Source of the DNA: Pseudomonas entomophila
GTDB taxonomy: Bacteria; Pseudomonadota; Gammaproteobacteria; Pseudomonadales; Pseudomonadaceae
NCBI RefSeq assembly: GCF_018417595.1
Contig: NZ_CP070982.1
Location: forward strand, 3,554,001 to 3,618,000
Direction: 5' to 3'
Length of the DNA stretch: 64,000 nucleotides
A program made the translations under genes and the position numbers. Of this stretch, positions 46,912 to 54,838 are shown piece by piece (the first letter of the stretch is position 1; each line of letters opens with the position of its first letter). The notes beneath the pieces are model-generated. The model did no database searches, was not told the DNA's origin, and saw only the letters and a program-made list of their open reading frames with translations.

Positions 46912-48405
46912 ATGCAGCAGAGCAGATCGCAAGTGGTCGAGCAGCACGGCCTGTACGAGCTCGACGCCGGCAGCGACGTCCTCGACAGCCCCCGCTACAA
47001 CCACGACATTGCCCCCACCAAGGTGCACCAGCGCACCTGGAACAAGTGGCACATCACCGCGCTGTGGGTGGGCATGTCCATCTGCGTGCCCACCTACACC
47101 CTGGGCGGCGTGCTCACCGCCTACTTCGGCCTGAGCGTCGGCGAGGCGCTGCTGGCGATCCTGCTGGCCAACCTGATCGTGCTCATCCCGCTGACCCTCA
47201 ACGCCTTCCCCGGCACCCAGTACGGCATCCCCTTCCCGGTGCTGCTGCGTTCATCGTTCGGTATCTTCGGCTCCAACGTGCCGTGCCTGATCCGCGCCGT
47301 GGTGGCGTGCGGCTGGTTCGGTATCCAGACCATGTTCGGCGGCCTGGCCATCCACCTGTTCCTCGGCTCGCTGTTCCCCGAGTGGAAAGCCCTGGGCGGC
47401 ACCGGCGAGGTGATCGGCTTCATGCTGTTCTGGTCGCTGAACCTGTGGGTGGTGTTGCGCGGGGCGGAGTCGATCAAGTGGCTGGAAACATTGTCGGCGC
47501 CGCTGCTGGTGGCGGTCGGGGTCGGCCTGCTGTTCTGGGCGCTGCCGCACATGTCGATGACCGAGCTGCTGGCCCAGCCACCCAAGCGCCCCGAGGGGGC
47601 CAGCGTGGTCAGCTACTTCTGCGCCGGGCTCACCGCCATGGTCGGGTTCTGGGCCACCCTGTCGCTGAACATCCCCGACTTCAGCCGCTATGCGAAAAGC
47701 CAGAAGGACCAGATCCTCGGGCAGATCTTCGGCCTGCCGCTGACCATGTTCCTGTTCGCCGCGCTGGGGGTGATCATGACCGCCGCCTCGGCCTCGCTGG
47801 TGGGCCAGACGGTGTCCGACCCGGTGAGCCTGATCGGCCATATCCAGAGCCCGGGCTGGGTGGCCCTGGCCATGGCGCTGATCATCATCGCCACCTTGTC
47901 GACCAACACCGCGGCGAACATCGTCTCGCCCACCAATGACTTCCAGAACATCGCCCCGCGCCTGATCGGCCGCAGCCGGGCGGTGTGGCTGACCGGGTTC
48001 ATCGGTTTGGCGCTGATGGGCCACGAGCTGCTCAAGAAGCTCGGTTGGATCGTTTCCGACCTGAGCCTGGAGAGCGTCTATTCCAACTGGCTGCTGGGCT
48101 ACTCCAGCCTGCTCGGGCCGATCGCCGGGATCATGGTGGTGGACTACTTCCTGGTGCGCCGCCAGCAGCTGGACCTGGCCGGGCTGTACCGCGACGACGT
48201 CTACCCGGCGTGGAACTGGGCCGGTTTCGCCGCCTTCGCCGTGCCGGTGGCGCTGACCGTGATGGCTATCGGTAACAGCAGTTTCAGCTGGTTCTACGAC
48301 TATGGCTGGTTCACCGGCTCGCTGCTCGGTGGCGGGCTCTACTACGCCCTGGGCGGCCTGGCGCTACGTGGCCCGGCACGCCTGGACCAGAACCTGACCC
48401 ATTGA
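46912..48405 (+). CDS. NCS1-family nucleobase:cation symporter
   Basis: A 497-residue inner-membrane transporter with about 12 membrane segments. The region WNKWHITALWVGMSICVPTYTLGG and the later SLNIPDFSRYAKSQKDQ loop are typical of the NCS1 family (Mhp1, CodB, PucI). In this position it most likely imports uracil, thymine or dihydropyrimidines. A GGAGAG ribosome site precedes the ATG. It is divergent from dihydropyrimidinase and is followed by the carbamoyl-beta-alanine hydrolase gene. Confidence 0.9.
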   Translation: MQQSRSQVVEQHGLYELDAGSDVLDSPRYNHDIAPTKVHQRTWNKWHITALWVGMSICVPTYTLGGVLTAYFGLSVGEALLAILLANLIVLIPLTLNAFPGTQYGIPFPVLLRSSFGIFGSNVPCLIRAVVACGWFGIQTMFGGLAIHLFLGSLFPEWKALGGTGEVIGFMLFWSLNLWVVLRGAESIKWLETLSAPLLVAVGVGLLFWALPHMSMTELLAQPPKRPEGASVVSYFCAGLTAMVGFWATLSLNIPDFSRYAKSQKDQILGQIFGLPLTMFLFAALGVIMTAASASLVGQTVSDPVSLIGHIQSPGWVALAMALIIIATLSTNTAANIVSPTNDFQNIAPRLIGRSRAVWLTGFIGLALMGHELLKKLGWIVSDLSLESVYSNWLLGYSSLLGPIAGIMVVDYFLVRRQQLDLAGLYRDDVYPAWNWAGFAAFAVPVALTVMAIGNSSFSWFYDYGWFTGSLLGGGLYYALGGLALRGPARLDQNLTH

Positions 48406-48420
48406 CCTGACACGACTTCC

Positions 48421-48486
48421 GTAGGAGCGGCTTCAGCCGCGATGCAGACACCGCGGCGCCTGCATCGCGGCTGAAGCCGCTCCTAC
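48421..48486. repeat. REP-type inverted repeat between the transporter and amidohydrolase genes
   Basis: Two perfect 27-base arms (48421-48447 and 48460-48486) of the subtype GTAGGAGCGGCTTCAGCCGC. It lies within an apparent two-gene unit, so it may tune the amount of the downstream message. Confidence 0.9.
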
Positions 48487-48515
48487 CAGAACAACAAAGC
48501 CCTGAGGAGACACCC

Positions 48516-49802
48516 ATGACCACCCTCGCCAAGGAAGTCCTGCTATCCACCGAGCACCACATCGACAGCGCCCGCCTGTGGCAGTCGCTGATGGACCTCG
48601 CCCGCCTCGGCGCCACCCAGAAAGGCGGCGTCTGCCGCCTGGCCCTGACCGACCTCGACCGCCAGGCCCGCGACCTGTTCGTGCAATGGACCCAGGCCGC
48701 CGGTTGCAGCGTCAGCATCGACGCGGTCGGCAATATCTTCGCCCGCCGCCCTGGGCGCAACGCCAAACTGCCCCCGGTGATGACCGGCAGCCATATCGAC
48801 ACCCAGCCCACCGGTGGCAAGTTCGACGGCTGCTTCGGGGTCATGGCCGGCCTGGAGGTGATCCGCACCCTCAACGACCTCGGCGTGGAAACCGAGGCGC
48901 CGCTGGAAGTGGTGGTATGGACCAACGAGGAAGGCTCGCGCTTCGCCCCATGCATGATGGGCTCGGGGGTGTTCGCCGGCAAGTTCACCCTCGAAGAGAC
49001 CCTGGCCAAGCGCGACGCCCAGGGCGTGAGCGTCGGCGAGGCGCTGAACACCATCGGCTACGCCGGCCCCCGCGCGGTGCTGGGCCACCCGGTGGGCGCC
49101 TACTTCGAGGCGCATATCGAGCAAGGCCCGATCCTCGAGGACCAGCGCAAGACCATCGGCGTGGTGCTCGGGGCCCTCGGCCAGAAGTGGTTCGACCTCA
49201 CCCTGCGCGGCGTCGAAGCCCACGCCGGCCCCACCCCCATGCACCTGCGCAAGGACGCCCTGGTCGGCGCCGCCGCCGTGGTCGAAGCGGTCAACCGCAC
49301 CGCCCTCGCCCACCAGCCCCATGCCTGCGGCACGGTCGGCTGCCTGCAGGCCTACCCGGGCTCGCGCAACGTGATCCCCGGCGAAGTGCGCATGACCCTG
49401 GATTTCCGTCACCTCGAAGGCGAGCAGCTGAATGCGATGATCAGCGAGGTGCGCGCGGTGATCGACGCCACCTGCGCCAAGCACGGCCTGAGTTTCGAGC
49501 TGACCCCGACCGCCGACTTCCCGGCATTGTACTTCGACCGTGGTTGCGTCGATGCCGTGCGCGACTCGGCGCGCAGCCTGGGTTTTCCGCACATGGACAT
49601 CGTCAGTGGCGCCGGGCATGACGCGATCTTCCTCGCCGAACTGGGGCCGGCGGGGATGATCTTCGTGCCGTGTGAAGGTGGGATCAGCCACAACGAGATC
49701 GAGAACGCCACGCCGCAGGATCTGGCAGCCGGTTGCGCGGTGTTGCTGCGGGCGATGCTGGCGGCGTCGGAGGCCATTGCCAGCGGGCGGTTGGCGGCTT
49801 GA
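48516..49802 (+). CDS. N-carbamoyl-beta-alanine amidohydrolase (M20 family)
   Basis: A 428-residue zinc-dependent hydrolase of the HyuC/AllC/beta-ureidopropionase group. Metal ligands are visible in GSHIDTQ, GKFDGCFGV, NEEGSRF and the later VSGAGHDAIF. It performs the last step of the pathway, releasing beta-alanine, CO2 and ammonia from N-carbamoyl-beta-alanine. GAGGAGA precedes the ATG. Allantoate or other N-carbamoyl amino acids are alternative substrates by family, but the neighbours make the pyrimidine role most likely. Confidence 0.9.
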   Translation: MTTLAKEVLLSTEHHIDSARLWQSLMDLARLGATQKGGVCRLALTDLDRQARDLFVQWTQAAGCSVSIDAVGNIFARRPGRNAKLPPVMTGSHIDTQPTGGKFDGCFGVMAGLEVIRTLNDLGVETEAPLEVVVWTNEEGSRFAPCMMGSGVFAGKFTLEETLAKRDAQGVSVGEALNTIGYAGPRAVLGHPVGAYFEAHIEQGPILEDQRKTIGVVLGALGQKWFDLTLRGVEAHAGPTPMHLRKDALVGAAAVVEAVNRTALAHQPHACGTVGCLQAYPGSRNVIPGEVRMTLDFRHLEGEQLNAMISEVRAVIDATCAKHGLSFELTPTADFPALYFDRGCVDAVRDSARSLGFPHMDIVSGAGHDAIFLAELGPAGMIFVPCEGGISHNEIENATPQDLAAGCAVLLRAMLAASEAIASGRLAA

Positions 49803-49851
49803 GGGTATAGCGCTTTCGAGGTGTTCGACGGGAGTGCTGCAGTGTCTATGC

Positions 49852-49989
49852 GATCGAGCGCCGCCCGCGCGGCGCATCGCGGATGAATCCGCTCCTACAT
49901 CTGTTGCAACGTGCCCCGGCCTCACAGGCTATCGAACTGCCTGTAGGAGCGGATTCATCCGCGATGCGCCGCGCGAGCGGTGCTTGATC
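49852..49989. repeat. Large REP inverted-repeat pair
   Basis: Arms at 49852-49898 and 49943-49989 are reverse complements of about 47 bases with a few mismatches, built from GATCGAGCGCCGCCCGCGCG joined to GTAGGAGCGGATTCATCCGC. It lies between convergent genes, and its right arm reaches into the 3' end of the P-loop gene. Confidence 0.88.
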
Positions 49990-50536
49990 TTGAGAGCACC
50001 GCAAGACCATCGCCCTTGACCACCCCAGGCAACCCCTCGACAAAAACCGCCACCTCCCGCGCACTCCCGAGGTGCACCACCGGCACCTGCGCCCCAATGG
50101 CCAGCCGCAACGCCTCGATCCCCAACCGGCTGACCCGGTCGAAATGCCAGACGAACTTGAGAAATACGAGAAAATCCTTGTTCGGCTTCTCATTGCACCC
50201 CTGCGGCAAATCAGGCCGCGCAGGCTTGAGCAACGAACGCTGGATAACCCGCCTCAGGCAAGTCAGCCGCGGCGTGTCCAGCCAGATCACCAGGTCGGCG
50301 TGAGGCAGACGCAAGTCGAAAGTGCGCCGCGAATAATTGCCATCGGTCACCCAACTGCCGCCCGCAAGCGCCTGTACCACCCGCTGGCGAAACACCTCGT
50401 CGTCCGCCTCCTCCCAGCCGGGTTCCCAGAACAACCGGTCCAGGTGCACCACCGGCAACCCCAGCCGCGCGCCAATCGCCCTGGCCAGGGTCGACTTGCC
50501 ACTGCCGGCGTTGCCCAGAATCACGATCCGTTGCAT
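49955..50536 (-). CDS. P-loop adenylate-kinase-like protein (topology-modulation/FlaR type)
   Basis: A 193-residue protein with a Walker A motif at the extreme N-terminus (GNAGSGKST), then LPVVHLDRLFWEPGW and GNYSRRTFDLRLPHADLVIWLDTPR, the pattern of small nucleotide-kinase-like proteins annotated as DNA topology modulation protein. Its true substrate is unknown. The last dozen codons (about SRSSTARAAHRG) are encoded by REP DNA, so the C-terminus has apparently been replaced or extended by the repeat. Confidence 0.82.
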   Translation of the reverse strand: MQRIVILGNAGSGKSTLARAIGARLGLPVVHLDRLFWEPGWEEADDEVFRQRVVQALAGGSWVTDGNYSRRTFDLRLPHADLVIWLDTPRLTCLRRVIQRSLLKPARPDLPQGCNEKPNKDFLVFLKFVWHFDRVSRLGIEALRLAIGAQVPVVHLGSAREVAVFVEGLPGVVKGDGLAVLSRSSTARAAHRG

Positions 50537-50648
50537 GAGCGCCCCTTCGCTGCGGCGTATCCACCACGTTCAAACCCAGGACGAACGCCCCCCACGAGGC
50601 GCTCGGCGCTATACTCGGCGCCCTTCGTACCTGGATCGGGAAAAATCA

Positions 50649-51122
50649 ATGCGGCAAGTACTGCTCATCGTAGACGTGCAATCCACCTTCAGCCCGTCCG
50701 AGCGACTGGTGGACGGCATCCGCCGGCTGTCGGCGACCATCCCCACCGTCGCCTCCGTCGAACTGCACGACGAGCAGGCCACCCCGTTCCAGCGCCAGCT
50801 CGGCTGGCACCCGGCCGCCGAGGACGTGGCCCTGGTCGAAGCGGACAAGGTGTTCATCAAGCACGGCTACGGTCAGACCGCCGAAACCCTCGCCTACATC
50901 AAGAGCCTGAACGTCGAGCGCGTGCTGGTGTGCGGCCTGCAGACCGAGACCTGCGTGCTGGCGGCGGGTTTTGCCCTGTTCGACGCCGGGCTCAACCCGA
51001 CCCTGGTGACCGACCTCACCTCGGGCTCCTCGCTGGACCGCTCCGGGCAGCTGGGCATCGACCTGTGGAAGCACCACTTCGGCCAGGTGACCACCGCCGC
51101 CGAAGTACTGGCCAACCTCTGA
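50649..51122 (+). CDS. Isochorismatase-family cysteine hydrolase
   Basis: A 157-residue protein of the isochorismatase-like fold. The catalytic set can be seen: D9 in LLIVDVQ, a Lys in KVFIKHGYG and the nucleophile Cys in LQTETCVLAAG. Such enzymes include nicotinamidases and N-carbamoyl amidases; the substrate is not clear here. The start at 50649 fits the domain boundary. It stands alone and ends seven bases from a convergent transporter gene. Confidence 0.88.
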   Translation: MRQVLLIVDVQSTFSPSERLVDGIRRLSATIPTVASVELHDEQATPFQRQLGWHPAAEDVALVEADKVFIKHGYGQTAETLAYIKSLNVERVLVCGLQTETCVLAAGFALFDAGLNPTLVTDLTSGSSLDRSGQLGIDLWKHHFGQVTTAAEVLANL

Positions 51123-51129
51123 CCCCGCG

Positions 51130-52464
51130 CTACGGCCCGGTCACCACGGCACGGCCTGCATGGGCCGGCCCGGGCTCATCGATCTGCGCCATGCTCAAGC
51201 GCGCCGTCTCCTTGAGCATCAGCGAGCACACGGCGACAAGCAGCAGCGCCGCAGCGCCGTAGAGGGCCACCCCCAAGGGGTTATGGTCGGTGAGGATCAG
51301 GATCGCCGTGGCGATGCTCGACGCCGTGCCGCCGCCCAGCGCCGCGCCGACCTGGTAGCTGGCCGAGATCCCCGAGTAACGCATGCTGCGCGGGAACTGT
51401 TCGCCGAGAAATGCCGGGATCGGCCCCTGGGTCGCCCCCATCAACGCGCCGGTCAGGCCATAGGCGAACAGCGCGATGGCAAAGCTGTGCAGGTCGACCA
51501 GGGCGAAGAACGCGAACAGCCCCAGCGCCATCGCCAAGGCGCCATACACCATCACCGTGCGCCGCCCCAGGCGGTCGGACAGGTGCCCGAACAGCGGCGC
51601 CGACAGCACGATGGCCACCGACAGGGTCAGGTCGAACATCAACGCCTCGGTGCTGCCGAAGCCGGCCTGGGTAGCATAGGTGAGGAAGAACGTGCTGCCG
51701 ATGTAGGCGATGCTGCAGTAACCAAAGGCGATCCCGGTACACAGCAGCAACTGCCGTGGGCGCTGGCGCAACGCCTCGGCCAGCGGCGCCCGCGCCGGTG
51801 CCTGCGCGGGTGTGGCGGGCGGCGCCTTGAGCCGGGCGTACAGGCCGATCAGCACCAGGGTGCCGCCCAGCCAGAACGGGATGCGCCAGGCGAAGTCCAC
51901 CAGGTTGTCGTCGGCCGCGGCGCTGACCAGGGCGAACACCGCCGCGCCGAGGATACCGCCGACACCGATGCCCATACTCGTGAAGCTGCCCCACAACCCG
52001 CGCCGCCCCGGGGGCGCCGACTCGATGCCGAACAGCGCCGCCCCACCCCACTCGCCGCCGGCGGCGAAGCCCTGGACCAGGCGCAGCAGCACCAGCAGCA
52101 CCGGGGCCGCCGCGCCGATGCTGGCATGGCTGGGCAGGCAGCCGATCAGGAAAGTGCTCAACCCCATCAACAGCAGCGTGGTGACCAGCACCTTCTGCCG
52201 GCCGACGCGGTCGCCGAAATGGCCGAACACCAGGCCACCCAGGGGCCGGGCGAAGAACCCGGCACCGAAGGCACTGAACGCCACCAAGGTGGCGGTCAGG
52301 TGATCGAGCCCGGGGAAGAACACCTGGGGGAAGACCAGCGCGGCGGCGGTGCCGTAGATGATGAAGTCGTAGAACTCCAGCGCGGTGCCGAGGCCGGAGA
52401 CACAGAAGGTCCGCAAGGCGGAGCGGGAAGACGCAGGGTGCGCATGCATTGTTATTGTTCTCAT
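51130..52464 (-). CDS. MFS transporter of the metabolite:H+ symporter (MHS) family
   Basis: A 444-residue inner-membrane protein. GTALEFYDFIIYGTAAAL and GHFGDRVGRQKVL are the typical MHS signatures (ShiA, KgtP, ProP relatives), and FAAGGEWGGAALFGIES matches the fourth segment. It should import a carboxylate or similar small molecule by proton symport. It follows the C45 peptidase gene by 42 bases, so the two may act on the same compound. An internal ATG at 52449 is an alternative start. Confidence 0.9.
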   Translation of the reverse strand: MRTITMHAHPASSRSALRTFCVSGLGTALEFYDFIIYGTAAALVFPQVFFPGLDHLTATLVAFSAFGAGFFARPLGGLVFGHFGDRVGRQKVLVTTLLLMGLSTFLIGCLPSHASIGAAAPVLLVLLRLVQGFAAGGEWGGAALFGIESAPPGRRGLWGSFTSMGIGVGGILGAAVFALVSAAADDNLVDFAWRIPFWLGGTLVLIGLYARLKAPPATPAQAPARAPLAEALRQRPRQLLLCTGIAFGYCSIAYIGSTFFLTYATQAGFGSTEALMFDLTLSVAIVLSAPLFGHLSDRLGRRTVMVYGALAMALGLFAFFALVDLHSFAIALFAYGLTGALMGATQGPIPAFLGEQFPRSMRYSGISASYQVGAALGGGTASSIATAILILTDHNPLGVALYGAAALLLVAVCSLMLKETARLSMAQIDEPGPAHAGRAVVTGP

Positions 52465-52506
52465 CGTGTTGGCGCCGCGCCAGCTCGGGCGTGGCGCCGG
52501 TAGTTC

Positions 52507-53577
52507 TCAGAAACGCTGGAAGCCGGCCTTGGCCAGTTGCAACGGCGTGCCGGCCACATAGTCGAGCGCGCACTGTTCGGTATCGATGCCCACGCTGAGC
52601 AAGGTTTCCCAGCGCTCGGTATCGGGCAATGCCAGGTCCGGGTGGAAGCAGATCGGCGCGGCGTCGCCGGCCGCGCCGCACATCGCTTCGGCACGGGCAC
52701 GCAGGTCAGGGCTGCCCATCTGGCCGATCACCTGGCGCAGGTGGGCCAGGCGGCCTTCGGTGTCGGCGCGGTCGGCGACCTGCTCGCCTTCGCTCAGTTG
52801 CGGGTCGAGGAAGTGGTTGGTGTGCAGCAGCCAGCCATCCTCGCCCGGCAGCACCAGCGCGGTGCGTTCGGGGCTGAGCTCGATGCTCACGGCACGGGGG
52901 CTTTTGTCCTCGCGGGAGAACACGGTAAGCACGGTGGACGCGCTGACCCGTGCCGAGCGCGCCAGCTCGATGGCCTCGTCGACGCCGGTGGCCTCTTCCA
53001 GCAGGCGCCGGGCGATGGCATGCACCGGCACGCCGCCGTGAGCGTTGTCGCTGGCGTGGTGGAGGATGTTGAAGTGCAGGCCCAGGCCCGCGCTGTTGAC
53101 CCCGAGCTTGGCCAGCATGCCGAACTCGCAGAACAGTTTGACCCGCAGGCCACGCTCGGTGTCCAGCGCCAGCATCAGGCCGTGGGGGCAGAGGCTGTCG
53201 TGCCAGTCCCAGGTCTGCAGGGTTTGCGGCGCGCGCGGACCGCGCGGTGCGTGCACGGTGGTCGAGCATTCGCTGTGGCGGGTGCGCGCCGCCAGCACCT
53301 CGGTGCGGGCGTTCAGGCTCGCCAACTGCCACAGGGGCAATCCGGCACCTGTGGCCATGCCGGCGATTTCCGCGGCCAGCGCCGGGCTCCAGGCCTCCAG
53401 CGCGGCCAGGCTGTTCTCGCCGATGCGCTGGACCTGCTGCGGCGCTATGCCGACACGGGGGAAGAAGTCCAGGTAAAGCTGGGTGGTGTGGCGGATCTGC
53501 TCGGCGAAGGCTTCGCCGATCTGGCGGCCGCGTGCCGAAGGGTCACGGATATCACTGACGAACGTGTGGATCTTCAC
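52507..53577 (-). CDS. C45-family autoproteolytic acyltransferase/amidohydrolase
   Basis: A 356-residue Ntn-hydrolase similar to acyl-CoA:6-aminopenicillanate acyltransferase (peptidase family C45). These are made as proenzymes cut before a nucleophile Cys; here the site is HSEC with C104, preceded by the family pattern NARTE. The conserved TWDWH follows. Activity is probably hydrolysis of an amide of a small molecule or peptide; penicillin itself is not implied. It lies between a LysR gene and an MHS transporter gene on the same strand. Confidence 0.88.
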   Translation of the reverse strand: MKIHTFVSDIRDPSARGRQIGEAFAEQIRHTTQLYLDFFPRVGIAPQQVQRIGENSLAALEAWSPALAAEIAGMATGAGLPLWQLASLNARTEVLAARTRHSECSTTVHAPRGPRAPQTLQTWDWHDSLCPHGLMLALDTERGLRVKLFCEFGMLAKLGVNSAGLGLHFNILHHASDNAHGGVPVHAIARRLLEEATGVDEAIELARSARVSASTVLTVFSREDKSPRAVSIELSPERTALVLPGEDGWLLHTNHFLDPQLSEGEQVADRADTEGRLAHLRQVIGQMGSPDLRARAEAMCGAAGDAAPICFHPDLALPDTERWETLLSVGIDTEQCALDYVAGTPLQLAKAGFQRF

Positions 53578-53676
53578 GACGGGGAAACTCCTGTGGGAAC
53601 TGCGCCAGCCTAGCGGCGCGCCCCCTCCGCGATCATCGCCCCGCCCCGCACAACTTTTGTGCCTGGCTGGAAAAAC

Positions 53677-54594
53677 TCAGCCGCGCAGTCCCTGCGTCTT
53701 CAAGTGCGCGTGCAGCAGCGCGATGAAGGCCTGCACCTTGCGCGTGTTGCGCCGGTGCGGCAGGTACAGCACATGCACCCAGGGCCCGAAGGCACTGAGG
53801 GAACGCCAGTAGTCGGGCATCACTTCCACCAGCTCGCCACGCGCCAGGTACGGCGCCGCGCTCCAGGTGGGCACGAACTGCAGGCCCTGGCCATCGAGCA
53901 GGCAAGCCAGCAGGAAGTCGAAGCTGTCGCTCACCAGCTTCGGCGTGGGCTGGCGCACCCGCAGCGTCTGGCCCTCGTGCTCGATCCACCAGAAGCTGCG
54001 GTTGAGCAGCGGGTGGCGCAGCAGCAGCCAGTCGTGCTGGGCATAGTTTTCCAGGGTGATGGCGCTGCCCCGGCGCGCCAGGTAGTCGGGGCTGGCGCAG
54101 AGGATCACACGGTTCTCGATCAGCGGCTGGGCGATCAGCTCGGGCTGGTCGGTAGGGCCGTCGCGCAGCGACAGGTCGTAGCCGCCGTCGATCAGGTCGT
54201 CGTTGGCGTCGTTGAGGTTCACCTCCAGGCGCACCTGCGGGTGTTCGTCCATGAACCGGCAGCACACCTGGTTGAGGAATGCCGGGCCGAACGACGGCGG
54301 CGCGGTGATGCGCAGGGTGCCGCGCAGTTCGTGTTGCAGTTGCTCCACTTCCTCGGTGACCCGCTGCAGGTGCATCAGCGCCTGGCGCGCGCCTTCGAGG
54401 TACAGCGTGCCGGCCTCGGTCAGGGCCATGCGCCGGGTGGTGCGCTCGAACAGGCGCACGCCGAGCTCGCTTTCCAGGTGGGCGACGGCCTTGGTGATGG
54501 CCGAAGGTGTCTTGCCCAGTTGCTCGGCGGCGCGGCTGAAGCTGCCGTGTTCGGCGGCGGCGACGAAAATGGTCAGGGCCGTCATTTTGTCCAT
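53677..54594 (-). CDS. LysR-family transcriptional regulator
   Basis: A regulator of 305 residues from the ATG at 54594, which has AGGAAAC in front; the frame stays open further upstream but those 43 residues do not look like LysR. The helix-turn-helix is in GSFSRAAEQLGKTPSAITKAV. It is upstream of the C45 hydrolase and transporter genes on the same strand, and divergent from the exported amidohydrolase gene at 54839, so it could control either or both. Confidence 0.9.
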   Translation of the reverse strand: MDKMTALTIFVAAAEHGSFSRAAEQLGKTPSAITKAVAHLESELGVRLFERTTRRMALTEAGTLYLEGARQALMHLQRVTEEVEQLQHELRGTLRITAPPSFGPAFLNQVCCRFMDEHPQVRLEVNLNDANDDLIDGGYDLSLRDGPTDQPELIAQPLIENRVILCASPDYLARRGSAITLENYAQHDWLLLRHPLLNRSFWWIEHEGQTLRVRQPTPKLVSDSFDFLLACLLDGQGLQFVPTWSAAPYLARGELVEVMPDYWRSLSAFGPWVHVLYLPHRRNTRKVQAFIALLHAHLKTQGLRG

Positions 54595-54838
54595 GGTTGT
54601 TTCCTGTTCTGCAGGCGTGGGGCGCGGGGCAGTATCCATGGAGAATTGGATTGACGGCAATTCAGGGCGTTGAAGGTGTTCGGCGACAGCCTTTCGGCGC
54701 TCGATCTCAAGATCGCACCACAAGGTAAGCGTACGATTGTTTCCCGTATGGGAAAAAAGTTGTGCCTGTTCGCGCGTTTAATGCCCCCGGCCTGCGATTT
54801 AGCCTGCCTCTTCATCACAAGAAAGCACGAGGCAGCCA
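54595..54838. promoter_or_regulatory. Divergent intergenic region between LysR and amidohydrolase genes
   Basis: A 244-base space that must contain the promoters of both genes. TGTTTCCCGTATGGGAAAAA (54737-54756) includes the inverted repeat TTCCCGTATGGGAA, a good candidate for a regulator site. Nothing else is recognised. Confidence 0.45.

Noticed and set aside
52507..53577. Calling the C45 protein a penicillin acylase
   Set aside because: Only the family fold and nucleophile are seen; most bacterial members are not known to act on penicillins.
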